Source: Portulaca oleracea
Taxonomy: Eukaryota > Streptophyta > Magnoliopsida > Caryophyllales > Portulacaceae
Length of the DNA stretch: 64,000 bases
Direction of reading: 5' to 3'
NCBI GenBank assembly: GCA_029582165.1
Contig: CM055872.1
Span: 901,728-965,727, forward strand
Of the stretch, positions 1 to 11,940 are shown piece by piece. Below the pieces are notes generated by a model that was not told the DNA's origin, ran no database searches, and was given only the letters and a program-made list of their open reading frames with translations. The first letter of the stretch is position 1; every line of letters starts with the position of its first letter. A program made the position numbers and the translations under genes.

Positions 1-1040
1 GATCCTGTTTATCTCCACACAAGAAAACTTGCAAACCATGTAAATCGATCTCATGACCTCTAAGATGGAAGGTCATATTCATGTCAAGTGAGCTATTTAT
101 TCATTGGCCAATGTTATTATGTGTATATATGGTGAAATGTACTCGTAGTAGCTTTTTTTATTTCATAATTATGCTATAGTAGAAGACATATTTTTCCAAG
201 TAGTTTTTTTGTTTATAAAATGAGATAGAAAAGTGTTATAAGACATGAATTGAAATCTTTGTTCATCTTAACCAAGGTTAGAAATGTCATATTGTTCATT
301 ATTTGTTAGTAGAGGATTATATGATCCAATATATATATGTTTGCCATTGGGTTGTACATATAACCCGATATAAGCTTTTCAATATTGAAGTAGAAAATAC
401 CTTAAAAAATAATATGGTAGAACTAATGTTTGATCCAAAATCAAAGCCAAACTTATTCACATTAAAGTTGCATCAACATTACATATCTTGGCAATATTGT
501 TAGAGTTGAGATTCTAATTAGGATCCATGGGGTAGCTATAATCATTAGATTGTAGTTCACAGTTGATTTTTAATTTGTAATATAAACTAAATTAATCCAA
601 AAATATAAAATTGAAGGATTCATTTGTGGAGTTGAACTCAAAATTTGACAAAATTCTCTGATTACAAACAAATACAATGCGTGAATATCGGGCGTGAAAG
701 GATTTACATAGATTCATCCATCAATTACGGCGAGGAAAATAAGATACAACAAAGCTCCGGCGTAATGCAAACCGTTGAGGACGCGGTGGAGTTGGTCCTC
801 CGACAAATTAAAGTCCAACACTATTGACCATCACATGCACATAGTCTATCCCACTCTCCTCCCTCTATTGTTAATCTAAATAATTAAACAATAAACTCCA
901 CCTAATCACTGTCGTAACACACTTGGTTTATCAATTAATATTCCTTCATTTTTCGTTTCTTTTTGTTTAGTGCCGTTGCTTTATTTTGAGGCCGTGGAAC
1001 CTTCTTTCCCTTCTATGTCCTCTCTACCAAATCCCAACGC
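1..1040. other. Upstream gap, no recognisable gene
   Basis: AT-rich sequence upstream of the arabinogalactan-protein gene. A 60-codon open frame at 645-827 has no recognisable domain and no splice context that would extend it. The last 150 bases become C/T-rich, as expected of a plant core promoter and leader. No transposon ends were found. Confidence 0.5.
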
Positions 1041-1046
1041 TACGGC

Positions 1047-1053
1047 TATTTAA
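1047..1053 (+). promoter_or_regulatory. Candidate TATA box of the AGP gene
   Basis: TATTTAA lies 66 bases before the start codon at 1119 and is followed by a CT/AC-rich stretch that looks like a plant 5' leader. This is a position-based inference; transcription start is not known. Confidence 0.4.
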
Positions 1054-1118
1054 TCCACACACCCCACTCCTCACTCCTCACTTGTACTCCTCTCACCTCA
1101 AAATTACGACGAACAGCC

Positions 1119-3715
1119 ATGTCTTCTTTCAAGTTTTCTTCCACATTTGCCCTCGCATTCCTCTTCCTCATTGTGACTCACTCCGCCGCCCAATCTCCGG
1201 CAGCTGCACCGACCAAACCACCCTCCACGGCGGCGACACCCGCCCAGTCACCCACATCCGCCGCCGACACTCCAGCTGCTGCTCCCTCCTCTAAACCCAC
1301 CACCCCCGCCCCTGCAACAGCCCCCATTGTGCCCCCCGTCTCGGCTCCTCCGGCCAAGGTTCCGTCGCCGGCGGCTTCAGCTCCGGCTCCGGTGACTAAA
1401 GCCCCCGTGGCAGCCCCTCTATCCTCCCCGCCGGCAGCCACTCCTGAGAGCTCCCCTCCGCCATCTCCCCCACCGGCGACCGCTCCAGAGGCAGCTCCAC
1501 CGGCCCCCGAGGCGGCATCACCAGCTCCGGAGGCGTCCCCTCCGGCTGCGGAAGTGCCAGCTCCGGCGCCGGCGAAGGAGAAGCCGTACCACTGCAAGTT
1601 CAAGAACAAGAAGCACTGCAAGAAAGCTCCGGCGCCGGCACCTGAGCTCATGAGCCCGCCTGCCCCGCCGGCGGAGTCTCCCGGGCCCAGTGCCGCTGAT
1701 TTTGCCCCTGGTCCTATTGAGGATGACGCTGTAAGTCATTCACTCTTTTCTTTCAATTTTATGGTTTCACATTCTTGTTTATGATCTCTTTTAAATTTGT
1801 CTTGAGTACTTGAGAATTTTGTTGATAGATCTGGAAGTTTGTTAGAGATGAATAGTGGTCTTGTTGCATGGATGAAAAATGCAAAATTTAGTTCAATATT
1901 ATTATGAAAATTATACTACTAACTAACGAGGAGCGCTTGTCAAATTTAAATCAATTCTGAAACTCGATCTGTCCTTATAATGCATGGAATCTAAGCTTGA
2001 TTAATAGAGTACGGAGTAATATGTACTAGCTAGGTTAAAGCTATACTCCTATAGTGACTAGTGAGTGGTTGGAATTGGCGTCATTTTCACGTAATAAATA
2101 AGATTCTCAGAAAATATGCATCAATTTTCATATTTATTGCCGAAAAAAAAAACTAAGGTTTGTCGGTAGGTTATGTTGTTAGGGTCTCTATTATACATTC
2201 TTTGTTTTGTTTTGGGATATTTGGGGATAAAATAAAAGTATTTTTGAATGATAATATATTGACCTTTGATGATATTAGATTGTTATATATCAGCCTTTAT
2301 TATTAGATAATAATATCCTTGATCTTTATACATATTTGATATTATTATAACAATGGTAATTAAAAGGGTGGTGAATCGATCGTTGGGTTGACGTAGCTGG
2401 CGAAGGGAGAAAAAAACTGCCCCAACCCAAGAATCTTGTTAAGTAACAACCTGTTCATTTTTCCCACTAACCCATGTTAGAAGACATTAGTTGGTTGTGT
2501 ACCACGTCAGCACAGAGACAGGTCACCACACCCTTAACCACTGCGTTGGGGTCGTTTTTTTTTTAATTTTTATGTAGATTAATGGGGTAACCAAGCAAGG
2601 GCCCGTTCTTTTCTCTCCGTCTGTCATGTTGCCGTGGAGACCAGTTCACAAGTGACCATCCCTTAATCATTATTAATATAATAATTTCACCTAAGTATAA
2701 ATGTTAAAGATATTATTGTCCAACAATAAAAGTTAATATATTATAATTCAATGTCCTCAAAGATCAATATATTATCGTCCTATATTCCAAAATAAAATGT
2801 GATTTAAGTGTGGACGATATAATTGAGGATGTTTGGTGTTTGGCCTCGGAGGCCACATACTTGTCGGCGTGCGCTTAACCACTATATAGAAAGGGTGATG
2901 GAGGGCATCGCCTTGGAATGCAAAATGGGAATATAGGGTTAAAGTAGTGCTGCTTTTTAGTGATACCAAATACAGATGCTCTACTTTTATTGCCTGTCTT
3001 CCACCGTGCATAGCATACACTTGCTAGCTGCTATACCTGTGTAGGATTTTTGTTTTTGTCATACCGAAAACTTCATTGCTTTGGGAAAATTAAATGGCAG
3101 GCCTACTAAGACACATATAAAAAATTGTATTGAGTTTAGGGCAAAACTTCTAACAGTTTATCAATAGTATTTCAAAATGATGTATAATATTTATTATCAA
3201 ACACCTCTTGTTTGAGTGGTAAGAGGCCTACTTCCTACCCCAAGTGTTTAGAGTTCGAATCCTACGGACGACATTTCTTTCCTACCAATTCAAAGAGTAC
3301 TCTGAGTTGGGGTGAAGTCTATCGTTGGACCATTAGCCATCCCCAGCACCCCTCGTCTGCTACAAGCCTGTTAGGTTGTACCCTGGCTAAATATTTTTGT
3401 TTAACTTCATACAGAGTAGGGAGTATTATTAAATAATTCTAGTTTTGAAATTTTGTTGCATCATATAATTAAAGATTAATGACATGTGAGAGGGCCTCAT
3501 TTATTTGCTAAACAAGTGGGATATGTTCCACTACTAGTCTACTACTTGTCATTATTCAATTATTATTTTGATTTTTGAATTATTAGATTTGACAAATTAA
3601 TGATTTAAATGCAATTAAATCCAAAATTTTGCAGAGTGGAGCAGAGAAGAGGAGGTTCACATGCAAGGTGATTGCCGGATTAGCGATGGGATGGGCAGCT
3701 TTCCTTCTACTGTAG
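1119..3715 (+). CDS. Lysine-rich classical arabinogalactan protein, GPI-anchored
   Basis: Exons 1119-1730 and 3635-3715 give 230 residues. Residues 1-24 form a signal peptide ending before QSPA. Residues 25-150 are almost all Ala, Pro, Ser and Thr with many AP, SP, TP and PP pairs, the sites where prolines are hydroxylated and arabinogalactan is added. A short basic domain (about 153-171, KEKPYHCKFKNKKHCKKAP) interrupts this region, as in the AGP17/18/19 type. A second Pro-rich stretch follows. Exon 2 supplies a small-residue omega region (SGA) and a hydrophobic tail ending AAFLLL, the expected GPI-anchor signal; without exon 2 the protein would lack it. The donor GTAAGT at 1731 and acceptor TTTTGCAG at 3627-3634 are good and in phase. 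The protein should act at the plasma membrane and wall. Two Cys in the basic domain are notable. The intron holds a TIR element and a SINE. Confidence 0.9.
2241..2790. mobile_element. Long-TIR transposon (MULE-like MITE) in the AGP intron
   Basis: Both ends carry about 110 bp of imperfect inverted repeat. The left arm reads (near 2245) AATGATAATATATTGACC and the right arm, on the opposite strand from about 2785, reads ACGATAATATATTGATC. Each arm contains about three degenerate 30-bp subunits of the type ATAATATATYGACCTTT. The centre contains the phrase TTAGTTGGTTGTG and no coding sequence. A related partial copy lies at 50785-51120. The very long arms suggest the Mutator superfamily, but I could not fix a 9-bp target duplication. 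Confidence 0.6.
3196..3440 (+). mobile_element. tRNA-derived SINE candidate
   Basis: A Pol III A-box-like stretch (TTTGAGTGGTAAGAGG from 3211) is followed about 36 bases later by a B-box (GAGTTCGAATCC from 3251), the spacing of a tRNA-type internal promoter. The next 180 bases are unrelated to tRNA and end in a T-rich segment, matching a plant SINE body. It lies in sense orientation in the AGP intron. No clear target duplication was found. Confidence 0.5.
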
Positions 3716-3917
3716 ACTATAGACTATTTAATTATTGCTACTAAATTTAATTTGTGTGTCTAAATTAAATTTTTTATTCGTTTGCCTGGGTTTATGCTGA
3801 TCCCACTGCTGGGATCAAACGCAGTGCTTCTGGAACTTCATTGATTAGTAGTGATGATCCATTTTATACTAGTAGTACTTTACTACTTGTGTTCATTCAA
3901 TTACTACTCATACCACT

Positions 3918-4115
3918 TATGCCCTGTTCTTTTATCCGATATTTTGTGGAATGGTGTGGTGAGGTGTGGTGGAATTGTGGCGGGTATGGTGGAATTGTGG
4001 TGAGTTATTGGTATGTGGGGTAGGTGAGGAGAAATGATGTAAAAAGTAGAGAGAGAAAAGTGCGGAGAGATAAAAATAATGATTTGCGGTAAAATGTGGC
4101 GGGTTGTGGCCTTAT
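3918..4115 (+). mobile_element. Truncated MITE of the GTTCTTTT family
   Basis: It begins ATGCCCTGTTCTTTTATCCG and continues into a GGTGTGGTGG-rich body almost identical to the element at 55082-55326. The body stops after GTGGCGGGTTGTGG and the right terminal repeat is missing. Confidence 0.55.
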
Positions 4116-4640
4116 TCAGTTATTCCTTTTTTTCTTCTTTTTCTTGGAAAGGACATAAAATATGTTACTTAAATGGACTTGGAGCAATAAAACATACAAA
4201 CTATAATTTGCCAACAAGGGGATGGGGGATGAGTAGTATTATTGAGTATCCAAAAATCCCAGTTTCAATAGAAAATGTCTAAAGTAGATGGGCTGGGAGC
4301 CTGGGACTATACTTTGAATGAAAGAAGGGAGCACCAAATAGCCCAGGAAAAACGAGAACAAAGGTAGCAATAGGAGTCAACTAGGGGGTTTTCTAAGAGT
4401 GCTTGTATAAAAATATTACTTAACTTTTCATTTTAGTAAAAAATATCATTAATCTTTAAAAAATGTCATTGATCTTCCCTTGTACTTGTACTCAACCTCT
4501 CGCCTCATCCTTCCTCCGCCCTAATCCCTCCATTTTTGCCGCCTTTTCTTCCAAATCCCCAACCACTGTCCCTCTCCCTCCCAAACCCACCATCAAAACC
4601 CTCTATCTATGCATGAATGCATCTATCTATGCATCTCATA
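4116..4640. other. Gap; possible captured transit-peptide-like frame
   Basis: Mostly AT-rich and without a gene. An open frame at 4463-4663 begins with Ser/Pro/Phe-rich sequence resembling a plastid transit peptide, then ends after 66 codons. It abuts the gag remnant, so it may be a gene scrap or chance. No function is proposed. Confidence 0.3.
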
Positions 4641-4815
4641 ATGAAGGTGACCGACAAGATTGAGGTGTCAAACATCAAGTTTAAGCCATTTGAAAATCCC
4701 ACTCATCACATAGAAGACTTTATGAGGCTAGCAACGTTGAAAATCCTACTCTAATATCTTCCAGTCCACACTAGACGGAGAAACTAAATCTTGGTACCAT
4801 GCTTTTGATGGGTTA
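4641..4815 (+). pseudogene. Ty3/gypsy-type gag remnant
   Basis: Two reading frames in succession give gag-like peptides: KFKPFENPTHHIEDFM from 4677 and, in another frame from 4760, STLDGETKSWYHAF. The pattern of a PF.....H...F segment, then a short gap, then LxGxAxxWYxxL is typical of the plant Ty3/gypsy gag capsid region. The frame shift between the two, and the lack of protease or reverse transcriptase nearby, show it is dead. Confidence 0.55.
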
Positions 4816-5895
4816 TGGAAGGTCCCCTAGCCCAAATCATATTTGGGCCCAAAGGTTGGTGAGCCCAATCTAATTAGGTCACCTTGACTAAGGGTGGAAG
4901 AAGTCCTACCCTTTAGGACTTCACCTAATCTATCATAACCCAAAACAATAACACAAGAAAGAAACAACTATTTACCTGATAGTCTCTCGAATAGACATCT
5001 TCGGTCGTCATTCAACTCTTAAACGTGTCACTCTGGACTCTGAGTGGGAAGTCTCCAAAATAGGAGACCTCCACAACAGTCCACGCAACACTTGTGACAT
5101 CGGCTGATAGATCGCCCGATCTCGATCCAATCGAGATCCAATCGAGATCGGATGAATATGTGGACTGTATCAAATACGATCAATCTTTCCTACTCTAGTA
5201 CCTTGAGGAATCACTCTCGTAGTCCTAAAATGGAAGCTATCTCATGGGAAGTTTTCCCGGTTTCTCAAAATATCCAAAGCAAGATTACCCTAAATGGGCC
5301 TCATGGGATTGAAAGACACTCTTAGGCATCCCATGGGCATCATATATACATAGGTGAGAGAAAGGGGGTGGGGGAGGTCCTCCACCAATGGGGGACGCGC
5401 GCCTGGGGTTCACCACGGACCGTGATGACCCCACCACGGACCATGGTGAGCAACAAAGCTCATTTCTGTGTCAAAGCCTTGTTCAATTAGAATTGAATTT
5501 CCTAGATTTAAGCCTTTGAATTAGCACATGTGATTATCATGTTGAATAAGAATATTGACTAGCTTCCAAAGTCAATATTGAATCCTTGGATCATGCTCCT
5601 AGAGAGCTTCATCCTATATAAATAAGGGAACACACCATTTCTCTACTTCCTCAAGCTCCTTAGGAGCTTGAACACACTTTTTAAGGTATTGACCGGAGCA
5701 ACATTGTTTGAGAATTCTTGAGAGATCTTGTTCATTACTCACAAAAACTTAGGTTTTACTCTTGAGTCTATTTACGATCTAGTGAATAAGTCTTAAGGAG
5801 AGATGATTCTTAACACTCGACTCCTAGCTACCTAAGTGTTGCCTCGATCGTATTGCATTTTAGGTACCATGTTATCCCCATCATCCCCAACACTC
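4816..5895 (+). repeat. LTR-like sequence with TATA box
   Basis: This non-coding stretch directly follows the gag remnant. It contains a clear TATA signal (CCTATATAAATAAGG at 5613-5627) followed by a leader-like run with CTCCTTAGGAGCTTG, a short palindrome. Such a layout suits the promoter part of an LTR. I could not see a second copy or clear TG...CA borders, so this is inference. A local duplication of ATCGAGATC-type words sits near 5120-5150. Confidence 0.35.
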
Positions 5896-6782
5896 AAACA
5901 TTTTGATTTTTGATAATCTTTGAAATGCCAAATGACAACTATAACAAACTCGGACAAACTACAACTGTAGTAAGAGTAAAATATAAGGATCGACAAATTA
6001 CAAAGATCTTCGCTAAAATGCTCAATGATACTTTTTTTCCGATTATTGATTGCCAAAAGGCATAAAAGTTCAAAGACAACAACGATCAGCAAACAAAACA
6101 ACTGAACAAACATCTCCAAAAGAAAAGGTTACAACCAAACAACTAAAAATAATTAACACAACAACTACTTTCGCGACCACCACAACTGAAAGAAATCTTC
6201 ACATTTAAACGCGATGCAAGATCGTGAATGATTTGGTGGTCTTCGAGAATCGCACGCCTATATCAAGACTAATAATCTCACTCTTCTGGCCAACTTTAGA
6301 ATCAAAATCATCCAGTATACACTTCCAAAGTTCGCACGCCTACCCTCTTAACTTTCTCGACAATCCTTTCGACCACAAAGTTCAAGCCTGCTTCTCTGTT
6401 CGCCACTTAGATTTCATCACTTTTTTTCTCTTTTCAGCCCTCAAAATGCTTTACTGTCGTCTTTATTTTTGAAACCTCAAACCCAAGAAGCGATCGAGTT
6501 TCACTCACTCACGAAACTATTCGTTGAATACAATACAACCCATTGTTAAAGCTGACGTTGTTTATAGCCATCATTGACTTTTGCTAGCTTACTTTTTGTC
6601 CCTTTGTACGCAACGTTTGTAATAAATATTTATGATAATTCAAAATGCTACAAGGCTGCCGTACCATAGGTTCAAGCAACTAAACATGGAACAAAAACAA
6701 TATAAAATCACACGATTATCAAATAGGCAACGTATTTGACCACGGAGTCAAAATAACCAACGCATACAAAAATTTGAGTCTG
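5896..6782. other. Gap, no gene recognised
   Basis: AT-rich sequence. The open frames at 5832-6119 (minus) and 6224-6472 (plus) show no domain or splice support. Confidence 0.4.
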
Positions 6783-7002
6783 AGACCTTGTTCGTTGGTT
6801 AGGTTGGATATAACTCTCTCAATTTATCCTACTTTTCTTTAACTTATTCAAATTTATCCAGACCTAACACAATTCCCAAAAAAAGCATCTACTCTAAAAA
6901 TACAAATCCCTCAAAAAACATCATAACTTATCCTAACTTATTCCAATTTATCCAAACTTATCCATCCAAATCTGAAAATAACCTAACCAAAAAACAGGGT
7001 CT
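6783..7002. mobile_element. MITE with TIRs AGACCYTGTT...TTGGTTAGGTT
   Basis: The left end AGACCTTGTTCGTTGGTTAGG matches the reverse complement of the right end, AGACCCTGTTTTTTGGTTAGG, over about 21 bases with few mismatches. The interior is made of repeats of the AACTTATYCAAATTTATCC type and has no coding capacity. Target duplication is not clear. Confidence 0.55.
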
Positions 7003-7860
7003 GGATAAATTTAGGTCGGACAAATTCTGACAATATTAAGATTCGGGCGAGAATTTCAAATCCGGACCCGATTTTATTTCGGGTTGGACGATTCGGCCGA
7101 ACCTAAACTTAGGTCGTAATTGGGTTCAGACAATGAAAAAAGAGAGATTCTATGTCCAGATATTCAATCAATTTGGTAAATATCAAAAATTGGATTAAAA
7201 AAACTATATCCATACCCGATTTTTTCCGGGCCAGACAATTCAGGTATTTCAGGTCGGATAAAATTTCGTAGCTCTAAAAATAACATTAAAACTAATGACT
7301 ATGACCAAGAAAGTTACAAATCTTTACACTTTACACCTGGACAAAAGCATAAAAAAATTGATAAAAACATTCAAGTATATGCAGCCAATAATTGAGGTCC
7401 AACATGGCAACTAGCCAAACTGGAATTCATCACATTAAGTAAAAGCTAGGCTCGTCGTCATTATCAATTCCTCATCATCATCATCATAATTTTATCTCCA
7501 AGTATACATATAAGCTGCAAAACTGATGGTACTACTTGTAATTAACGTTTCCAAATTCATCAATTGCACTTTTTGATGACTTGGTAAGAAAAAATATCAT
7601 AGGCCCAGAAAAAGCAGGAAAATGAAATTTGCACCAACGAAATTTGTTTATTTGAGGGAAGCACCAATGAAATTTGTGAAGAGGAGATAGTTTAAGATAT
7701 TTATTCAAGCAAACACAAGCGTACGGACTCAAATATCTTGCAAGAATCTTAAAAATTTAAGTGTTGAAAGTGAGTTCACCCTTATCTTATCTTCTAGCTT
7801 CTTCCCTACCCTGTTTATTTTTTTCTGTGGGCTTGATGTCAACATCATGAAATGTCATGC
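7003..7860. other. Gap with degenerate repeat upstream of the LRR/WD40 gene
   Basis: 7020-7270 contains repeated CCGGACCCGATTTTATTTCGG-like words similar in style to the hAT element at 15086-15342, but no ends could be defined. 7300-7860 is plain AT-rich upstream DNA with ATATTAATATATATACCC at about 7866, a possible TATA region. Confidence 0.35.
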
Positions 7861-7973
7861 TGCTTATATTAATATATATACCCATTTATTTCACATTTTA
7901 TATTTCAGAAGAGCTCAAAAAACCAAAAAAGAAAATAACTTGTACTACAGATTCAGATTCAGAATCAATTTTC

Positions 7974-10900
7974 ATGGAAAATCTGCATTCCTCCAGGTAC
8001 CCTCTCTCTCTGTTTTAGCTTCTGTTCTTCAGAGCATTCCTGTGTTTATATTTACAGTAATGGGTTGCTCTTTGATCTTGCTCAGTGGTGGTTTCTAACA
8101 TGGTTTATACTTTAGAATTTTGTGGGAAATGAGTATTATGTACTTAATCCATGTTCTTAAGTAATCATAAGCTTGAAGTTGACTTAATTTACAAAATGGA
8201 GTCCTATATAAAATGCAATCTGGGTTGATCAACAGCATTAATATATGCCTGCTTAAAACCACATTGGGTGTAAGAATTGGAAAACTGTTAACTTTTAAGA
8301 TTAGACTCTGTTTAGGTATGATTGAGATGAATTATTCTCCTCGATAGATGTCTTATCATGTTACATGAATATAAGAACATAACAACAGATAATGTAAACT
8401 TGGTCAAGTCTACATACATACAATAACTATTTTCTGAAATTCCCTCCAATGCTGTAATCAACCAATAGTATACATGATTTGACCAAGAAAAAGATTTCAC
8501 TTAGGTGACGTGGCGCATTTTTATTGCTATTTGAATATATGACACTTATAATCAGTCATTTCCATCATTTAAAGAGGATTAGGATATGATCAAAGTGTAA
8601 ATGCTGATGACATGTCGGTTTTGCATTGGTCTTCCGTTACTGATTGTTTTGGTACGTTGCTATTTCCTTAACTATGATGCTAATGTTTTTGTTCTGACCC
8701 TCCTTTTTCTTTGTTGCTGTCATTCTTATCTTAGGGATGTAAATTATTGCAAAAGAAACAGGACTGATTCTACAATTTCGTCTTCTGTCTCCAAGGTATG
8801 TATGTCTTCAGAACTGTTAGTTACTCTGACAAGCTTTCCCTACATTAAAACTAGCTTCGGTAAATTGACAGCAGAACTTTAGGGAGAATACTGAATTTGT
8901 TACCGTTGCATACAGGCAATGCATCTAAGATGTTGTGAAAGGGGGAGAAGTCTTGTGGTAGTACTTTACCACCTGACAGAAGCTGATTTTCGGCCTCTGA
9001 TCAACGTGATCAACGATGCAATTGTTTCCTCTGATGTTGATGCTGTCGATATAGTCAATGAGTCTCCCTGTACTCTTACAGAAGACCAGATTCTTTCGCT
9101 GATATGTGCAGCTAATGAAAAACTGTGTACTGTCAGCTTCCAGGATTTGCCATTTAGAAAGCACTTCTTGAGGTCAGTTTGCTCTTCTGATTACTTGTTC
9201 ATATTTCTCTCCGATTTGTCACTCCTTAACATGCGCAAGTGAGACTCACATTGGAAGTTGTCGTGTACTTTTTCTCCTGCTCTTAACACGCGCTTCTTTT
9301 CAGGGATTTGTTTCAAAGCGAGGTGGCTTGTCGGGTCTTAAAGCTGAGCTCGCCCAGTCTTCAGGAACTTGAAATGGCTGGAAGGTTTATGCAGCTGCAA
9401 AAGCTCAACCTGGACTACTGCAGTTCGGTCACGAGGCTGCACAAAGACTGCTTCTCTCAAATGCCAAACTTAATGCAACTGTCAGTTTGCGGGTCAAGGC
9501 TTGCCGACCTTTGGACAAATGTGGCTGCTCTTTCTAAACTTCCTTCTTTGGTACAGCTTCGGTTCCAAAACTGTTCGTGCTGCGAAGACACTGCTCCTTG
9601 CCCTGCATATGCCAGTAACTCAGGATGCTGTGTCAGCAAAACGGGTCATCATAACACTCAAGAAACAATCCAGGAGTTTCGTATGCTTTATGATTCCTTC
9701 AAAAATAGTGAGGCCCCGCTTGATACTAAGGATCGTGTTGAGGGTAGAAGGGGATTGTTTTCGGGTCATCTGCAAAGTATAGGTTTACTGGATTTGTCGT
9801 CGGGGAACCATTTGAAGAGCAAGGTACCGAGTACAGACATTCTGTCAGTTTGTTCTTGTACTAATACTTGCATATTTTTCAAGGCAAAAACTTATCGAAC
9901 ATCTAAGGCCGGCCTAAAACATGCTCTTGTCCTAGATTTCTAGCCAAGTTTAAGAAACATCGAGTGAAACTTTAAGACTGACTTTATTTCCTTCATTTTT
10001 GACAGGTTGTTCATGTTGAATCTTCCATACAGGAAGGGTTCAAGACACTAGAAAAGGACAACAATGGTGCCCCAACTGATCTTGCTGCTAGAAATATGTA
10101 CATTTCGCACCATCCTTCGCCTATATGCTTCGAGAAACACTACAGGGAGTTCATGATTTTTTCCCTACCACGACTGGAGGTTTTAGACAATATACCTATA
10201 GAAAGTATAGACAGGAAACTAGCAAAGGCTATATACTCAAAACATTTCGAGAGCTTGCCATACAAAAGACAGCCCGGGAAGAGTATCCCCCGTATCCTGC
10301 ACAACCGTGAAATTGCATCTGGTAGTTTTGCTCGTCAGAAATCTTCAAAAACAAAGCGAAGAAATCAAACTAGTTTCTCAAGGTCTCTATGTGCAGCTAA
10401 GCTAGGTGCTTCACCGTGGCCTCTTTTGCGCCCTCTCTTTGATACAAACGAAGAGAATAAGAGCCTCCGCCCTAGGCAGTTTGAGTATCACCCTTCTGAC
10501 CCTAGCCGAATGGCCTTTGGGACTCTGGATGGAGAAGTTGTGGTGATTAACCATGAGAATGGAAAAATTGTCTCTTACACACCACCCTTTGGAACAAGCG
10601 ACAGCATTCTCGGTCTGTGTTGGCTTAAGAGCCATCCATCAAAGGTACGCATTTCTACGTCCTAAGAGATTATATTGAGTTCAATATTAGGTTTTCTCCA
10701 GGTTAATTTCAGTTCACCAAACTCCTGTAATATGTGTTGTGATCAGGTCGTTGCTGGTTCTGACAATGGTATTCTAAGATTGTTCGACGTCAGTAAAAGT
10801 TCACCGAAAATCACAGACTCTAGCTATGCCGTTGACTGTATAACCTTTGATAAGTTTGAGCAGTTGACGTCGGTTCACATCAACTCCACAGATCAGAAAC

Positions 10901-11940
10901 TTCTTGTCAGTGGGTATACGAAAAATGTAGCTCTGTATGACATGGGCACCGGAAAGCGTGAACAACTGTTCAGTAATCTACACCAAGAACCCATCAATGT
11001 AGCCAAGTTTGCGAACCATTCCCCGTTTATGTTTGCCACGTCATCATTTGACCGCGATGTCAAGATGTGGGACACCCGAGAAGGGGCAGTCCGACCTTGC
11101 TATTCAGCAACTAGCTCGAGAGGCAATGTCATGGTCTGTTTCTCCCCTGATGATCACTATCTCCTCGTATCAGCTGTGGACAATGAGGTTAAACAACTGT
11201 TGGCATCAGATGGGAGACTTCACACAGATTTTGGGATAACTTCAAGTGGAAGTTTGCATAATTATACACGGTCATACTACATGAACGGGAGGGACTACAT
11301 CGTCACAGGCAGTTCTGATGAACACCTTGTTCGTGTTTGTTGTGCTCAGACTGGAAGACGACTAAGAGACATTTATTTTGAGGTGATTCTTGTTCTCTTT
11401 TGCTTTTTCTCATTTGTCGCGCACTGTTATTTTGGATGAACTAAACTTGGCTATGGGTTTCGCTTATTTGCAGGGAACAGGTACAGAGAAAGCAGCATTT
11501 GTACAGTCCTTGAGGAGCGATCCTTTTAGGGTAAGCCATCTAACAAACTCAGGCAAACTTCAGTTACATTTCCAACTGTATCGTTTTACACAAGGGAAAT
11601 TCTTATTATGTTGATCTGATACTGAAATATTCATCAAATCACTACATTAGAAAGATATGTTGCTCTAATGTTAGCTTTTTCCTTTTCGCTGATGACAGCC
11701 ATTCAACATGAGTATTTTGGCATCTTATTCTCAATCAAGCTCCAAATCTGAAATAATAAAGGTGATTTATGTTTCTCTCACAGGAGGCACTGCTCATAGC
11801 TTAAACTAACATAGTAAAAAAATGTTTCCGAAACTCATATAATGTCCTTGATGCAGATAAACATGCTTGCACCAGCAGATGATGGTCTAGAAGATACTTA
11901 TTCAGAAGAGTTCTTCCCATCCTTCACCCTTGGAGGTTGA
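7974..11940 (+). CDS. LRR plus WD40-repeat protein, possible DDB1-CUL4 receptor
   Basis: Nine exons join in frame: 7974-7996, 8735-8795, 8916-9172, 9304-9823, 10006-10644, 10747-11382, 11474-11530, 11699-11761 and 11857-11940. They give 779 residues. The N-terminal half carries leucine-rich repeats (about 125-200: LQELEMAG, LQKLNLDYCSSV, LMQLSVCGSRLADLW, LVQLRFQNC). A basic linker follows, then a WD40 region from about 445 to 750 with blades such as GTLDGEVVVIN, AGSDNGILRLFD, TSSFDRDVKMWDTR and TGSSDEHLVRVC. The W608-D609-T-R611 blade end fits the DWD box that binds DDB1. Plants have a conserved single-copy family with this LRR-WD40 layout, but I cannot name its member with certainty. The start ATG opens a 23-nt exon; all later junctions are GT-AG. 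It converges on the armadillo gene, leaving about 370 bp between stop codons. Confidence 0.87.

Noticed and set aside
645..827. 60-codon frame upstream of the AGP
   Set aside because: No domain, no promoter spacing and no exon partners; kept as unannotated.
1178..1739. Long minus-strand open frames across the AGP exon
   Set aside because: They are mirror readings of the GC-rich Pro/Ala codons; Gly/Ala-only composition and no splice or start context.
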